DNA from: Shewanella sp. Isolate13
GTDB lineage: Bacteria > Pseudomonadota > Gammaproteobacteria > Enterobacterales > Shewanellaceae
Length of the DNA stretch: 64,000 bases
Reading direction: 5' to 3'
Assembly: GCF_022398325.1 (NCBI RefSeq)
Contig: NZ_JAKEVD010000015.1
Span: forward strand, 27,228 to 91,227
Part shown: piece by piece, positions 15,936 to 26,129 of the stretch
Layout of the letters: each line of letters begins with the position of its first letter
How positions within the stretch are numbered: position 1 is the first letter of the stretch
Translations under genes and position numbers: made by a program
The notes under the pieces: model-generated
Seen by the model: the letters and a program-made list of their open reading frames with translations, nothing else
Database searches by the model: none
What the model was told of the DNA's origin: nothing

Positions 15936-16085
15936 GTCCTGCTCCTTCCACATTGGGGTTCAAACTTGAGTAAAGCTTATTGATTCTTATTCACCTAAAT
16001 AACTGTGGAAGAGTTGTATCAAGATGTTGAGGAGCGCACAGAGTGTGTCTACTGATTTCAAAGTGTGTCAATTGTGAAAAGATAA

Positions 16086-16112
16086 GAAAAATCCCGCTTG
16101 TAGCGGGATTTT
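16086..16112 (-). terminator. Terminator of dapD
   Basis: On the minus strand AAAATCCCGC pairs with GCGGGATTTT around TACAA, followed by a T run (TTTTTC). It lies 30 bp after the dapD stop. Confidence 0.85.
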
Positions 16113-16142
16113 GTCGTTGATTGAACGGTTAGCAATTAATGT

Positions 16143-16967
16143 CTAGTCGACGATACGGAGTAACTCGTTGATCCCAACTTTACCGCGAGTTTTCTCATCG
16201 ACTTTCTTCACGATGATGGCGGCGTATAAGCTGTAGGTACCACATTTAGACGGCAAGTTGCCTGCAACGACTACAGAGCCAGCTGGTACGCGTCCGTAAT
16301 GGATTTCGCCGGTTTCACGGTCATAAATGCGTGTGCTTTGGCCGATATACACGCCCATAGAGATCACACTACCTTCTTCAACGATAACGCCTTCAACTAC
16401 CTCAGAGCGTGCGCCGATGAAGCAGTTATCTTCAATAATGGTTGGGCCAGCTTGTAGAGGTTCTAAAACCCCGCCAATACCGACGCCGCCAGACAGGTGA
16501 ACGTTCTTACCAATTTGAGCACATGAGCCAACCGTTGCCCAAGTGTCTACCATAGTCCCTTCGTCTACATAGGCACCTAGGTTAACGTAAGATGGCATGA
16601 GTACTGTGTTCTTGGCGATGAACGAGCCCTTGCGAACCGCTGCAGGTGGTACCACACGGATCGCTTCTTTACGGAAACGCTCTTCGTCATAATCGGCAAA
16701 CTTCATTGGTACTTTGTCGAAGTATTTGGTTTCTGCGCCATCGATAACTTGGTTATCGAAAATACGGAATGAAAGTAGTACGGCTTTTTTTAACCACTGA
16801 TGAACATGCCATTGGCCGTCAATTTTCTCAGCGACTCTGGCTTCGCCAGTGTCTAGCATGGCAATCGCTTTTTCAACATCGGCACGAACACTAGGCTCAA
16901 CGGTTGTTGGTGTGATCTCTGCGCGTGCTTCAAAAGCCGCCTCAATACGTTGGCGTAAAGCCTCCAT
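16143..16967 (-). CDS. dapD: Tetrahydrodipicolinate N-succinyltransferase
   Basis: 274 aa, the same length as E. coli DapD. It succinylates tetrahydrodipicolinate with succinyl-CoA in lysine and meso-diaminopimelate synthesis. The N-terminal helical domain (about 1-100) is followed by a left-handed beta helix of hexapeptide repeats, visible as [20 protein letters not shown] and [21 protein letters not shown]. The gene follows glnD by 31 bp on the same strand, so they are probably co-transcribed, as is usual in gammaproteobacteria. Confidence 0.96.
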   Translation of the reverse strand: MEALRQRIEAAFEARAEITPTTVEPSVRADVEKAIAMLDTGEARVAEKIDGQWHVHQWLKKAVLLSFRIFDNQVIDGAETKYFDKVPMKFADYDEERFRKEAIRVVPPAAVRKGSFIAKNTVLMPSYVNLGAYVDEGTMVDTWATVGSCAQIGKNVHLSGGVGIGGVLEPLQAGPTIIEDNCFIGARSEVVEGVIVEEGSVISMGVYIGQSTRIYDRETGEIHYGRVPAGSVVVAGNLPSKCGTYSLYAAIIVKKVDEKTRGKVGINELLRIVD

Positions 16968-16998
16968 TAACTTCTCCCAATATTTTGTTTAAAAAAAT

Positions 16999-19554
16999 CT
17001 ATAAAGCACTTGTGAGTGCTTCACGCAATTTTGCTTGTTGCGTGTCATCGAGTTGTTGCCCGTCGGCGGTTTGCAACAAAAAGAAATCTTCTGCTCGCTC
17101 ACCGATGGTGGTGATCTTTGCTGCAAGCAGGGTTATTTCGCAGCGATATAAAATTTCGCCGACTCTTGCGAGCAACCCTGGTGAGTCAAGTGCGATGAGC
17201 TCCATCATACTTTTACCATGGCTTCGGGTCGCAGGGAAACTGACTTGGGTTGCAACTTTAAAAGGTTTCATCTTTCTTGAAAGATTTCTAAACTTCGGCA
17301 ACTTAGGCGTTTCATTACTTAACGCTTTTATTAACGTTTTTTTGATCCCTTGAATACGGGAAAGCTGCGACACCGGCTCGCCATCTTGTTCCAAAATCAC
17401 GAAAGAGTCCAGCGCATAGTTATCTTTGGACGTCATGATGCTGGCGTCATGAACGGTAATATTCTTATTGTCTAATATGGCCATCACAGTGGCAAACAAT
17501 TTAGGCTTGTCTTTGCCGTAGACAAATAGCTCTGTACCACCACGTGTCATGTGTTTTGAGATCACCACTAAGGTCTCATCTTGTTTGTGTTTGATGATAG
17601 CCTCAGCATGCCAAGCGATTTGGTTAGGCTGGTTACGAAGAAAGTAATCGGCTTTAAAACGTTGCCATAGTGCATCTAAGTCTTTCTCTTTTATGCCGCG
17701 ACGGAGTAACTCTTTCTTAGCTTTGGCTTGATGTTCGCGAACTCGGGCTCGGATATCGATGGGTTTCTCTTTACCACGGGCGAGCACCCGCTGAGTGGAG
17801 AAATAGAGATCTCGTAGCAGCGATCCTTTCCAGTTATTCCAGGTTCTCTCATTGGTGGCACAGATATCAGCAACGGTAAGGCAGTAGAGATAACTTAAGT
17901 GCACCGCATCACGCACATGCTCGGCAAAGTCGGCAACCACATCGGGGTCTGAGATATCGCGGCGCTGGGCCGTTACCGACATCACTAAATGGTTTTCGAC
18001 TAGCCAACTGACCAAACGACCATCATGATCGTTCATGCCATGTAACTTGCAAAACTCTAGCGCGTCGGTAGCGCCAAGCTTACTGTGGTCGCCACCGCGC
18101 CCCTTGGCGATATCATGGAAGATTGCTGCTAATACCAATAAGCCTTTCTTTGGCAGTTGGTTAATCAGCACCGAGCCTAAAGGAAACTCCTCTTTCTGCT
18201 CCGGCTGAGCGAAGCTCTCGATGTTAAGCAGTAATCTATGGGTGTGTTCATCCACGGTATAGGCGTGGAAGAGGTCGAACTGCATCTGGCCTTCAATGGC
18301 GCGCCATGCGGGGAGATATGCGGATAGCACGCCATGTTTGTGCATCAGTGAAAGCGCAGCGATACCACGTGGGTGACGCAATATTTTCATAAACAGTTTA
18401 CGGCAGGACTCATGATACATCAGTGCCTGAGGTTGGGCGCGTCGAGCGCGGCGCAAACTGCGTAACGTCACCGCATAGATAGCTTGAATATTTGAGTTTT
18501 TAGCGACCCACAAAAATAGGTTTAAGATATTTTCTGGGTTATCAAATAGCTCGCTGCTTAGGCTCTCAATGAATTTGCCACGTCGCTGGAAATTATCATC
18601 AATAGGCACGACTTCCAGTGCTTTTATATGGCCTAAAGTGGCGCGTTTGAATAGCTGAAGCAGCATCTGATTAAGCTCCATTACTCGCCTAACCGTGCGG
18701 TAATAGTTCTTCATCATCTGCTCAACGGCTAATTGTGTACTATCTTCATAGCCCATTAGCTTGGCGACTTGAGGTTGTAGATCAAACAATAGTCGGTTTT
18801 CATCGCGTCCTGAGACTAAGTGCAGTGAACAGCGCAGCCGCCATAAAAAGTCTTGTGCCTCTAATAGTTCATCGAGCTCTACTGAGTCTAAAAAGCCGTG
18901 GTAGACCAGCTCTTCAAGCTTTTCGGCATTAAAGTGGCGCATGGCTACCCAAGCGACAGTCTGAATATCCCTAAGACCACCCGGACAGCTTTTAAGGTTC
19001 GGCTCTAAATCAAAGGCGTTGGCGCGACTATGGCGGGCTGCTTGCTCATCGCGTTTGGCCACATAAAACTCACTGCTAGGCCAAAAATCATCTTGACGAA
19101 TATTGCGGTAAAGTAGAGTGAATAGGGCCTGTGGACCACACAAAAGACGTGATTCGAGTAAGTTGGTGGCGACAGTAATATCGGTGCGTCCTTGCTCAAG
19201 CGTTTGCTCAATGCTGCGAACACTATGACCAACCTCTAGCCCTGCGTCCCAGATAAAAGCGATAAAAGCGCTTAATGCTTGCTCGGCATCTTGGGATAAT
19301 TCACCTTCGGTGAGGAACAGTAGATCGACATCAGACTGTGGATGTAGTTCTCCTCGTCCATAGCCACCAACGGCGATTAAAGCGATAGGGAATTGTTCCA
19401 GTTTATGGGCGCTCCATTGCTGCTGAAGTAGCCTATCGACGTGTTGACAGCGAGTGCTGACGATTGAACGAATATCTGATTTTGCGTTAAAGCTATCCAG
19501 AATCGTTTGGTTTAAGTCGATTAACGCATTTTTGGCAGTTTGAGCACTATTCAT
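16999..19554 (-). CDS. glnD: [Protein-PII] uridylyltransferase/uridylyl-removing enzyme
   Basis: About 851 aa bifunctional nitrogen sensor that adds UMP to PII proteins when glutamine is low and removes it when glutamine is high. The nucleotidyltransferase motif [15 protein letters not shown] lies at about 64-78, with the metal-binding aspartates at the end. The HD hydrolase motif [18 protein letters not shown] follows near 480, and two ACT domains close the protein (about 675 to the end). I use the ATG at 19554; the TTG directly before it is an alternative. It is 31 bp upstream of dapD and about 200 bp after map on the same strand, with map's terminator between. Confidence 0.95.
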   Translation of the reverse strand: MNSAQTAKNALIDLNQTILDSFNAKSDIRSIVSTRCQHVDRLLQQQWSAHKLEQFPIALIAVGGYGRGELHPQSDVDLLFLTEGELSQDAEQALSAFIAFIWDAGLEVGHSVRSIEQTLEQGRTDITVATNLLESRLLCGPQALFTLLYRNIRQDDFWPSSEFYVAKRDEQAARHSRANAFDLEPNLKSCPGGLRDIQTVAWVAMRHFNAEKLEELVYHGFLDSVELDELLEAQDFLWRLRCSLHLVSGRDENRLLFDLQPQVAKLMGYEDSTQLAVEQMMKNYYRTVRRVMELNQMLLQLFKRATLGHIKALEVVPIDDNFQRRGKFIESLSSELFDNPENILNLFLWVAKNSNIQAIYAVTLRSLRRARRAQPQALMYHESCRKLFMKILRHPRGIAALSLMHKHGVLSAYLPAWRAIEGQMQFDLFHAYTVDEHTHRLLLNIESFAQPEQKEEFPLGSVLINQLPKKGLLVLAAIFHDIAKGRGGDHSKLGATDALEFCKLHGMNDHDGRLVSWLVENHLVMSVTAQRRDISDPDVVADFAEHVRDAVHLSYLYCLTVADICATNERTWNNWKGSLLRDLYFSTQRVLARGKEKPIDIRARVREHQAKAKKELLRRGIKEKDLDALWQRFKADYFLRNQPNQIAWHAEAIIKHKQDETLVVISKHMTRGGTELFVYGKDKPKLFATVMAILDNKNITVHDASIMTSKDNYALDSFVILEQDGEPVSQLSRIQGIKKTLIKALSNETPKLPKFRNLSRKMKPFKVATQVSFPATRSHGKSMMELIALDSPGLLARVGEILYRCEITLLAAKITTIGERAEDFFLLQTADGQQLDDTQQAKLREALTSAL

Positions 19555-19711
19555 CAAATCTCTTCTTCGAGAACGGATCCGTTATGCAACGATTATCTAT
19601 GCAAAAATCGCTAATTTAAAGGGCTTTATCATCGACTGACGATATATCGTTAAACTTGCTTTATTTTGGTGCGAAAAATGGTGGAGTGAGGTGTTAGACG
19701 GGAAAAATAAC

Positions 19712-19737
19712 AAAAGGCGTGTTAACACACGCCTTTT
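19712..19737 (-). terminator. Terminator of map
   Basis: AAAAGGCGTGT (19712-19722) and ACACGCCTTTT (19727-19737) form a perfect 11-bp stem with a 4-base loop. On the minus strand the T tract continues after TTTTG. It lies between the map stop and glnD. Confidence 0.85.
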
Positions 19738-19760
19738 CGGTGGGGGAAGCGAAAAATCTA

Positions 19761-20561
19761 TTAGTGATTAATCACTCTCGATAGTTCTTTTTCTTCCTCT
19801 CTTAGTGTGAGTACTTCAACACCTGTGTTCGTGACAAGAAGCGTGTGTTCCCACTGAGCTGAATTTTTGCCATCAGAGGTGGTAACCGTCCAGTTGTCTT
19901 TTTTATCTAACACGCTGGTGTGACGGCCTGCGTTGATCATAGGTTCGATAGTGAAGCACATACCTGCACGCAATACCGTTTTGTCATTATTTTTGTAATG
20001 CATTACCTGTGGCTCTTCATGGAAGCCTGCACCAATGCCGTGGCCACAGTAATCTGTGACGATGCTGTATTTTTCAAGTCCTGTTTTCTTAGACTTGATG
20101 AATTTTTCAATCAAGGTACCTATTTCACCAAGCTTCATGCCAGGTTTCACTTTCTTGATACTGACATAAAGTGCTTCTTGGGCAATGCGGCAAAGGCGCG
20201 CGTTCTTAGGGCTAACATCGCCAATAAGGAACATTTTTGAAGTATCGCCGTGATAGCCATCTTTGATCACTGTTATGTCAATATTGACGATGTCACCGTC
20301 AACGAGTGCTCGGTCGCTTGGGATCCCGTGACAGATAACTTCATTAATTGACGTACAGATCGATTTTGGAAAACCGTGATAATCGAGTGGAGCAGAAATG
20401 GCTCCTTGTTCCTCGGTATATTTAGCACAGATGTCGTTAAGCTCGTTGGTGGTGACACCAGCCTTAACATGTGGGGCGATCATTTCGAGCACTTGAGCGG
20501 CCAATTTACCCGCGGCACGCATCTTTTCAATTTCTTCTGCAGTCTTAATTACTATACTCAT
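19761..20561 (-). CDS. map: Type I methionine aminopeptidase
   Basis: 266 aa, E. coli length. It removes the initiator methionine from new proteins. The five metal ligands are in place: D95 and D106 (NIDITVIKDGYHGDTSK), the histidine in GHGIGAGFHEEP, the glutamate in FTIEPMINAG and the glutamate in QWEHTLLVT. It is divergent from rpsB, the common gammaproteobacterial arrangement, with a spacer of about 300 bp that holds the rpsB promoter and leader. A terminator follows. Confidence 0.96.
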   Translation of the reverse strand: MSIVIKTAEEIEKMRAAGKLAAQVLEMIAPHVKAGVTTNELNDICAKYTEEQGAISAPLDYHGFPKSICTSINEVICHGIPSDRALVDGDIVNIDITVIKDGYHGDTSKMFLIGDVSPKNARLCRIAQEALYVSIKKVKPGMKLGEIGTLIEKFIKSKKTGLEKYSIVTDYCGHGIGAGFHEEPQVMHYKNNDKTVLRAGMCFTIEPMINAGRHTSVLDKKDNWTVTTSDGKNSAQWEHTLLVTNTGVEVLTLREEEKELSRVINH

Positions 20562-20645
20562 TCTAATGTCTCTATAAATGTCTTTCGATGTCTAAATTTG
20601 TCGTCTTTTAATATGACTACTTTGCCCAAAAAACGACGTAAATAT

Positions 20646-20674
20646 TTGTGCTTTTTTTCAAATTATGGTATAAA
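20646..20674 (+). promoter_or_regulatory. rpsB promoter with GC-rich discriminator
   Basis: TTGTGC (20646-20651), a 17-bp spacer, then TATAAA (20669-20674), immediately followed by GCGCGCCG. A GC-rich discriminator is typical of promoters shut down by ppGpp/DksA, as expected for a ribosomal protein operon. It predicts a leader of about 190 nt. CCACCTTAAGGTGG, a perfect palindrome, follows within the leader. Confidence 0.6.
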
Positions 20675-20772
20675 GCGCGCCGTTATGTTTGACTCTTGCA
20701 GTTTCCACCTTAAGGTGGTTCGCCTGAGTTAAGATGGCGGCCATTATACATGGCTATTGATAAATACTAAAT

Positions 20773-20868
20773 CACACACATATCGACACGTTCTTCGGGG
20801 TGCCCTTATCGGGTCGAAGATATGGGATATGTGGAGGTCTAACCCCTAATTTATTTAAGGTAAATAAA
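20773..20868 (+). promoter_or_regulatory. rpsB leader with conserved S2-type fold
   Basis: CACATATC (20777-20784) pairs with GATATGTG (20826-20833); inside it TCGAC (20783-20787) can pair with GTCGA (20813-20817). GGGGT in the loop (20797-20801) complements ACCCC (20842-20846) in a pseudoknot arrangement. The same elements occur in the E. coli rpsB leader, where S2 represses its own mRNA. Autoregulation here is inferred from that similarity. Confidence 0.7.
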
Positions 20869-21597
20869 ATGACTACAGTTTCAATGCGCGACATGCTACA
20901 AGCCGGTGTTCACTTCGGTCACCAGACTCGTTACTGGAACCCAAAGATGAAGCCATTCATCTTCGGCGCTCGTAACGGTGTACACATCATCAACCTAGAG
21001 CACACTGTACCAATGTTCAACGAAGCACTTGCTTTCATCAGCAACGTTGCATCTAAGAAAGGTAAGGTTCTTTTTGTTGGTACTAAGCGTGCTGCAAGCG
21101 AAGCTATCAAAGAAGCTGCTGTTTCTTGTGACCAGTACTATGTTGATCACCGTTGGTTAGGTGGTATGTTGACTAACTGGAAAACAGTTCGTCAATCAAT
21201 CAAGCGTCTAAAAGACCTTGAAAGCCAGTCTGTAGACGGTACTTTCGACAAGCTGACTAAGAAAGAAGCGCTAATGCGTACTCGTGAACTTGAGAAGCTA
21301 GAGAAGTCTCTAGGTGGTATCAAGAACATGGCTGGTCTACCAGACGTGATTTTCGTAATCGGTGCTGACCACGAGCATATCGCTATTAAAGAAGCTAACA
21401 ACCTAGGTATTCCTGTTGTTGCTGTTGTTGATACAAACTCTTCTCCAGACGGTATCAACTACATCATTCCTGGTAATGATGATGCTATGCGTTCTATCCG
21501 TCTTTACACTCAGTCTGTTGCTGCTGCTGCTAAAGCTGGCCGTGGTCAAGACCTAGCTGTTCAAGCTGAACAAGACGGTTTCGTAGAAGCTGAATAA
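20869..21597 (+). CDS. rpsB: 30S ribosomal protein S2
   Basis: 242 aa, one more than E. coli S2. The start is the ATG at 20869 giving [29 protein letters not shown] N-terminus (bases 20869 onward). Longer reading from 20800 would translate the regulatory leader and is rejected. The core is typical: [46 protein letters not shown]. Codon use is strongly biased, as in highly expressed genes. It is the first gene of rpsB-tsf, followed by an internal hairpin with T tract that probably reduces tsf transcription. Confidence 0.98.
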   Translation: MTTVSMRDMLQAGVHFGHQTRYWNPKMKPFIFGARNGVHIINLEHTVPMFNEALAFISNVASKKGKVLFVGTKRAASEAIKEAAVSCDQYYVDHRWLGGMLTNWKTVRQSIKRLKDLESQSVDGTFDKLTKKEALMRTRELEKLEKSLGGIKNMAGLPDVIFVIGADHEHIAIKEANNLGIPVVAVVDTNSSPDGINYIIPGNDDAMRSIRLYTQSVAAAAKAGRGQDLAVQAEQDGFVEAE

Positions 21598-21648
21598 TAA
21601 GGTTAGATGATTTTCATCTCCCTTATTAACCAAGATGCATGATTGGTA

Positions 21649-21688
21649 AACAGGGGCGCTCTCATCAAAAGTGACTAGCCCCTGTTTT
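21649..21688 (+). terminator. Attenuator-like terminator between rpsB and tsf
   Basis: AACAGGGGC (21649-21657) pairs with GCCCCTGTT (21678-21686) followed by TTAC. The T run is short (four), so termination is probably partial, setting the S2 to EF-Ts ratio as in E. coli. Confidence 0.65.
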
Positions 21689-21731
21689 ACTATCTATTGA
21701 ATTTGAAGAATTATCTGTAGAGGATTTAGCA

Positions 21732-22583
21732 ATGGCAATTACTGCTGCCCAAGTTAAAGAACTTCGTGACCGCACTGGCGCTGGCATGATGGACTGTAAA
21801 AAAGCACTGACTGAAACTAACGGTGACATCGAACTAGCGATTGATAACATGCGTAAGAGCGGTGCTGCTAAGGCTGCTAAGAAAGCAGGTAACATCGCTG
21901 CTGAAGGCACAATCCTAATCAAGAAAGGCGAAGGTTACGCTGCTCTTGTTGAAGTTAACTGTCAAACAGACTTCGTTGCAAAAGATTCTAACTTCCTAGC
22001 ATTTGCTAACGAAGTACTAGACGTTGCTGCAGCATCAAAAGTTTCTATCGATGACTTGAAAGCACAGTTCGAAGAGACTCGTGTTGCTCTAGTTGCTAAA
22101 ATCGGTGAAAACATCAACGTTCGTCGCGTTGAGTACATCGACGGTGCAAACCTAGCTGAATACCGCCACGGCGACCGTATCGGTGTTGTTGTAACTGGTG
22201 AAGCTGACGAAGAAACTCTAAAGCACGTTGCTATGCACGTTGCTGCTTCTAAGCCTGAGTTCGTTAACCCAGAAGACGTTCCAGCTGAACTTGTTGAGAA
22301 AGAAAAAGCAGTTCAAATCGAAATCGCTATGAACGAAGGCAAGCCTCAAGAAATCGCTGAGAAGATGGTTTCTGGTCGTATGAAGAAGTTCACTGGTGAA
22401 ATCTCTCTTACTGGTCAAGCGTTCATCATGGAACCAAAGAAAACTGTTGGCGAAATTCTTAAAGAGAAAGGCGCTACAGTAACTAACTTCATCCGTTTAG
22501 AAGTTGGTGAAGGTATCGAAAGAAAAGAAGAAGATTTTGCTGCTGAAGTAGCTGCACAAATCGCTGCTACTAACAAAGGTTAA
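21732..22583 (+). CDS. tsf: Elongation factor Ts
   Basis: 283 aa, E. coli length. EF-Ts is the nucleotide exchange factor that reloads EF-Tu with GTP. The N-terminal UBA-like domain ([21 protein letters not shown]) and the [10 protein letters not shown] loop that contacts EF-Tu are present. Codon use is as biased as in rpsB. The ATG at 21732 follows AGAGGA at a normal distance. It belongs to the rpsB-tsf operon, with a hairpin after its stop. Confidence 0.98.
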   Translation: MAITAAQVKELRDRTGAGMMDCKKALTETNGDIELAIDNMRKSGAAKAAKKAGNIAAEGTILIKKGEGYAALVEVNCQTDFVAKDSNFLAFANEVLDVAAASKVSIDDLKAQFEETRVALVAKIGENINVRRVEYIDGANLAEYRHGDRIGVVVTGEADEETLKHVAMHVAASKPEFVNPEDVPAELVEKEKAVQIEIAMNEGKPQEIAEKMVSGRMKKFTGEISLTGQAFIMEPKKTVGEILKEKGATVTNFIRLEVGEGIERKEEDFAAEVAAQIAATNKG

Positions 22584-22605
22584 TTTCCTTTAAGTAGTTA
22601 AACAT

Positions 22606-22631
22606 AAGACCGTAGCAATCGCTGCGGTCTT
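22606..22631 (+). terminator. Hairpin after tsf
   Basis: AAGACCGTAGC (22606-22616) pairs with GCTGCGGTCTT (22621-22631) with one G-U pair around AATC. Few T follow, so it may be a partial terminator or a 3' stabiliser between tsf and pyrH. Confidence 0.6.
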
Positions 22632-22732
22632 ATCGTATATACTCAAACAGATTTTATGAGACTCAGCTAACTAGCCCGTTAAATCTGTTTAAGTATAGTA
22701 CCCCTCTATCGCCATAATCAGGACTAATAAAT

Positions 22733-23461
22733 ATGAGTACCAATCCTAAACCTGCATTTCGTCGTGTTCTTTTAAAATTAAGTGGTGAAGCCCTAATGGG
22801 TGAAGAAGGCTTCGGCATCGATCCTAAAGTGCTTGATCGTATGGGGCAGGAGATCAAAGAGCTTGTTGAGCTAGGTATTCAGGTGGGTGTTGTCATTGGC
22901 GGTGGTAACTTGTTCCGTGGTGAAGGTCTAGCGAACGCGGGAATGAACCGTGTCGTTGGTGACCACATGGGCATGTTAGCAACAGTGATGAACGGCTTAG
23001 CGATGCGCGACTCTCTGCACCGTGCATATGTTAATGCACGTTTGATGTCTGCGATTCCGCTAAAAGGCGTGTGTGACGATTACAACTGGGCTGAAGCAAT
23101 TAGTTTGCTAAAATCTGGCCGTGTTGTTATTTTTGCTGCGGGTACCGGTAACCCATTCTGTACGACTGACTCTGCTGCGTGTCTACGCGGTATTGAGATT
23201 GAAGCAGAAGTTGTGATTAAAGGCACAAAAGTTGATGGTGTTTATTCAGATGATCCATTTAAGAATCCTGAAGCCGTCAAGTATGATGTTATGGGGTACA
23301 ATGAAGTACTCGACAAAGAATTGAAAGTAATGGATTTGGCTGCATTCACTTTGGCCAGAGACCATAATATGCCATTGCTCGTATTTAACATGAATAAGCC
23401 TGGCGCATTGCGCCGCGTTATCATGGGCGAGCAAGAAGGCACACTGATTAAAGCTGGTTAA
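22733..23461 (+). CDS. pyrH: Uridylate kinase
   Basis: 242 aa, one longer than E. coli PyrH. It phosphorylates UMP to UDP as a hexamer and is allosterically controlled by GTP and UTP. The amino-acid-kinase fold shows [16 protein letters not shown] at the N-terminus, [12 protein letters not shown] in the phosphate-binding loop and [15 protein letters not shown] in the nucleotide region. It lies between tsf and frr, the conserved order in gammaproteobacteria. It is probably transcribed partly from its own promoter, given the hairpin after tsf. Confidence 0.97.
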   Translation: MSTNPKPAFRRVLLKLSGEALMGEEGFGIDPKVLDRMGQEIKELVELGIQVGVVIGGGNLFRGEGLANAGMNRVVGDHMGMLATVMNGLAMRDSLHRAYVNARLMSAIPLKGVCDDYNWAEAISLLKSGRVVIFAAGTGNPFCTTDSAACLRGIEIEAEVVIKGTKVDGVYSDDPFKNPEAVKYDVMGYNEVLDKELKVMDLAAFTLARDHNMPLLVFNMNKPGALRRVIMGEQEGTLIKAG

Positions 23462-23636
23462 TCAAACGAGAGCCGCTGCTCTTTCGAGCAGAACTTAGGT
23501 TTAAGTTTAATGTGTGTCGCAGCGTGATGAACGACTATGCTTAACGAATTGAGTGAAGAGTTCAGCTCGCTGCTAAAAGCTCATTGAAACGAACCGGAAG
23601 AGCCGCAGCACCTAGTGACTTAAAAGGACATATAAA

Positions 23637-24194
23637 GTGATAAACGAAATCAAAAGCGATGCACAAGCACGCATGGCCAAGTGTGTAGAGTCGACTAAAA
23701 CTCAAATGGCTAAAGTTCGTACTGGCCGTGCACACCCAAGTCTTCTTGATACTATTCAAGTACCATATTACGGTTCACTTACACCGCTTAAGCAAGTGGC
23801 GAGTGTTTCTGTTGGTGACGCACGTACGTTAACGGTATCTGTTTTCGACCGTACTATGATTGCAGCTGTTGAAAAAGCAATCATGAGTTCTGACCTTGGT
23901 CTAAACCCAATGTCAGCGGGTGCGACAATTCGTATTCCATTGCCAGCACTAACCGAAGAGCGTCGTAAAGACCTAATCAAGGTTGTTCGCGCTGAAGCCG
24001 AGAACGGTCGTATCGCGATTCGTAACGTACGCCGTGACGCTAACTCAAGTGTTAAAGAGTTAGAGAAAGAAAAAGAATGTACTGAAGATGATGTTCGTCG
24101 TAGTGAAGACGATGTGCAGAAGCTTACTGATGCACATATCAAGCTAATCGATGAGATTCTGGCTGCTAAAGAAAAGGAACTGATGGAGTTCTAA
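23637..24194 (+). CDS. frr: Ribosome recycling factor
   Basis: 185 aa, exact family length. RRF works with EF-G to split the post-termination ribosome. The conserved [17 protein letters not shown] segment and the C-terminal coiled part ([19 protein letters not shown]) are present. The start is a GTG at 23637, seven bases after AAAGGA. It follows pyrH with a 175-bp spacer in which I see no strong terminator, so the two are likely co-transcribed. Confidence 0.97.
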   Translation: MINEIKSDAQARMAKCVESTKTQMAKVRTGRAHPSLLDTIQVPYYGSLTPLKQVASVSVGDARTLTVSVFDRTMIAAVEKAIMSSDLGLNPMSAGATIRIPLPALTEERRKDLIKVVRAEAENGRIAIRNVRRDANSSVKELEKEKECTEDDVRRSEDDVQKLTDAHIKLIDEILAAKEKELMEF

Positions 24195-24391
24195 ATATCA
24201 CTCCTCAGTAGGGGGATGGTAACTGTTTGGTTTGATTTTTAACCTGGCCACTTGAGTGAAGCTCGCTTTTTTAGTGAGAGATAACGAACTTTTCGTCTCA
24301 TTCATTTGGCTTCATAGCTCACGCCTTGTAACAAAAGCGCTGAGCTTGAACAAAAATTAAACTTGAATGGCCAACATGCCCTAGAGTTCAG

Positions 24392-24431
24392 ACGCCGTGT
24401 AGAGGTATACTACACGGCGTTTGTCTATTTT
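24392..24431 (+). terminator. Terminator between frr and uppS
   Basis: ACGCCGTGTAG (24392-24402) and CTACACGGCGT (24410-24420) make a perfect 11-bp stem with a 7-base loop, followed by TTGTCTATTTTT. It ends the frr transcript and lies directly before uppS, so uppS may depend on read-through or an internal start. Confidence 0.85.
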
Positions 24432-24446
24432 TAAGGGTTGTAATAG

Positions 24447-25247
24447 ATGTCAATCGATTCCCAGTCTGGCACTGAAGTGACAGAGACCTTACCGAGCGAA
24501 ATATCCGCCTTGGTAAAGCAGTCGATCCCCAAGCATGTTGCTATCATTATGGATGGCAATGGGCGCTGGGCACAGGCTCAGGGAAAGCCTCGAGTTGTCG
24601 GCCATAAAGCTGGTGTCAAGGCCGTTAGACGAGCTGTCAGTACGGCCCGTAGTTTAGGGGTCGAATCATTAACATTGTTTGCGTTTTCAAGTGAAAACTG
24701 GCGCAGACCTGACAAAGAAGTCAGCTTGTTAATGGAACTATTTTTTACCGTGTTGCAACGTGAGCTGAAGTTGCTGCACAACAATGGGGTTCGCCTCAAT
24801 ATTATCGGTGATATCAGTCGATTTTCTCCGCGTTTGCAAAAGCAAATTGCAGCGGCAGAAGAGAAAACTGCTGACAATAAAGATTTAGTGCTTAATGTGG
24901 CAGCGAACTATGGTGGACGCTGGGACATTTTGCAGGCGGCACAAAAATTGGCAGCTAAGGTTGAATCTGGTGAAATGAGCAGCACTCAGTTTACCGAAGA
25001 GGCCCTAAGTGAGCATTTGTGCATGCAAAATCAAGCCGAAGTTGATTTAATGATCCGTACCGGTGGTGATTACCGCATAAGTAACTTTGTCCTGTGGCAA
25101 GCCGCTTATGCAGAGTTAGTCTTTACTGACACCTTGTGGCCGGATTTTGATGAGGATGCGTTTAAAGATGCGATTGCTATTTTTGCTAATCGCCAGCGTC
25201 GATTCGGTTTGACAGGAACTCAAATCGATACCATCCGCTCTTTGTAA
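24447..25247 (+). CDS. uppS: Undecaprenyl diphosphate synthase (cis)
   Basis: 266 aa cis-prenyltransferase that makes the C55 lipid carrier for peptidoglycan and O-antigen. The catalytic Asp is D36 in IMDGNGRW; the motifs [12 protein letters not shown] and [19 protein letters not shown] are complete. The first 25 residues are longer than in E. coli (253 aa) and are not conserved, but the ATG at 24447 fits the frame. It starts the uppS-cdsA-dxr-rseP-bamA run, whose genes are 4-30 bp apart. Confidence 0.96.
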   Translation: MSIDSQSGTEVTETLPSEISALVKQSIPKHVAIIMDGNGRWAQAQGKPRVVGHKAGVKAVRRAVSTARSLGVESLTLFAFSSENWRRPDKEVSLLMELFFTVLQRELKLLHNNGVRLNIIGDISRFSPRLQKQIAAAEEKTADNKDLVLNVAANYGGRWDILQAAQKLAAKVESGEMSSTQFTEEALSEHLCMQNQAEVDLMIRTGGDYRISNFVLWQAAYAELVFTDTLWPDFDEDAFKDAIAIFANRQRRFGLTGTQIDTIRSL

Positions 25248-25267
25248 TAATTAATGAGGGAAGTTTT

Positions 25268-26125
25268 TTGCTAAAACAACGAATAATAACAGCAATATGG
25301 TTAATCCCCTTAGTTTTTGGTGCCATTTTCGGTTTACCGACTGAGTATTTTTCTTGGGCACTAGTGGGAGTATTTTTGATCGCCGCTAAGGAATGGGGGC
25401 GAATTATCGATAGCCGTTGTGAAATGACCCAATGGAGCTTTACTGTGACCATTGGTGTTTTATTAGCTGCACTGAATATCTTGGTGCCAACCGATGAAAT
25501 TTGGCTACGTGGCATGATGCATCCGATATTTTTAGGCGTCATACTCATCGGTGGTTTCTGGTGGTTTATCTCCTTTATCATGGTGTTATCTTTCCCTAAA
25601 AGTGCGCGCTTTTGGGAGAAGAGTCATATGCTCAAATCTATGTTTGGCCAGTTGACGCTGATCCCATGCTTCGTTTCGCTCGTTTCGCTTAAGGCATTGA
25701 GTACCCAAGCTTCACCTTATTATGGTGGCATCTTAGTCCTGCTCGTGATGCTCGTCGTCTGGGCGACAGATTCAGGCGCTTATTTTGTCGGTAAACGATT
25801 TGGCAAGCGTAAGTTAATGCCAAATGTGAGTCCTGCAAAAACTATCGAAGGTCTTCTCGGTGGCTTATTAACCACCATGATAGTGGTTGCTGGCGTGATG
25901 TATTTCTCACCTGAGCAAGAGCTTGGATTGGTCATAGGTGTGACACTGTTTATCGCCTTAGCCTCGGCGGTTGGTGATCTATCTGAGAGTATGTTTAAGC
26001 GCGTCGCAAAAATTAAGGATTCTGGCACTATTCTTCCAGGTCACGGCGGCGTATTAGATAGAATCGATAGCTTAACTGCGGCTCTACCAGTATTCACATT
26101 AATCTATATAGCCTTTTGGATGTAA
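25268..26125 (+). CDS. cdsA: Phosphatidate cytidylyltransferase
   Basis: 285 aa inner-membrane enzyme that makes CDP-diacylglycerol, the precursor of all phospholipids. Around eight hydrophobic segments are visible, and the C-terminal CDS signature VGDLSESMFKRVAKIKDSG followed by LPGHGGVLDRIDSL is intact. The start is a TTG at 25268, preceded by GAGGGAAG. It lies 20 bp after uppS and 4 bp before dxr. Confidence 0.96.
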   Translation: MLKQRIITAIWLIPLVFGAIFGLPTEYFSWALVGVFLIAAKEWGRIIDSRCEMTQWSFTVTIGVLLAALNILVPTDEIWLRGMMHPIFLGVILIGGFWWFISFIMVLSFPKSARFWEKSHMLKSMFGQLTLIPCFVSLVSLKALSTQASPYYGGILVLLVMLVVWATDSGAYFVGKRFGKRKLMPNVSPAKTIEGLLGGLLTTMIVVAGVMYFSPEQELGLVIGVTLFIALASAVGDLSESMFKRVAKIKDSGTILPGHGGVLDRIDSLTAALPVFTLIYIAFWM

Positions 26126-26129
26126 CTAA

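Noticed and set aside
20376..20732. 118-codon plus-strand ORF between map and rpsB
   Set aside because: Antisense to map and extending into the rpsB promoter region; no family resemblance.
20800..20868. Upstream extension of rpsB
   Set aside because: These bases form the conserved regulatory leader; E. coli S2 starts at the residue encoded at 20869.
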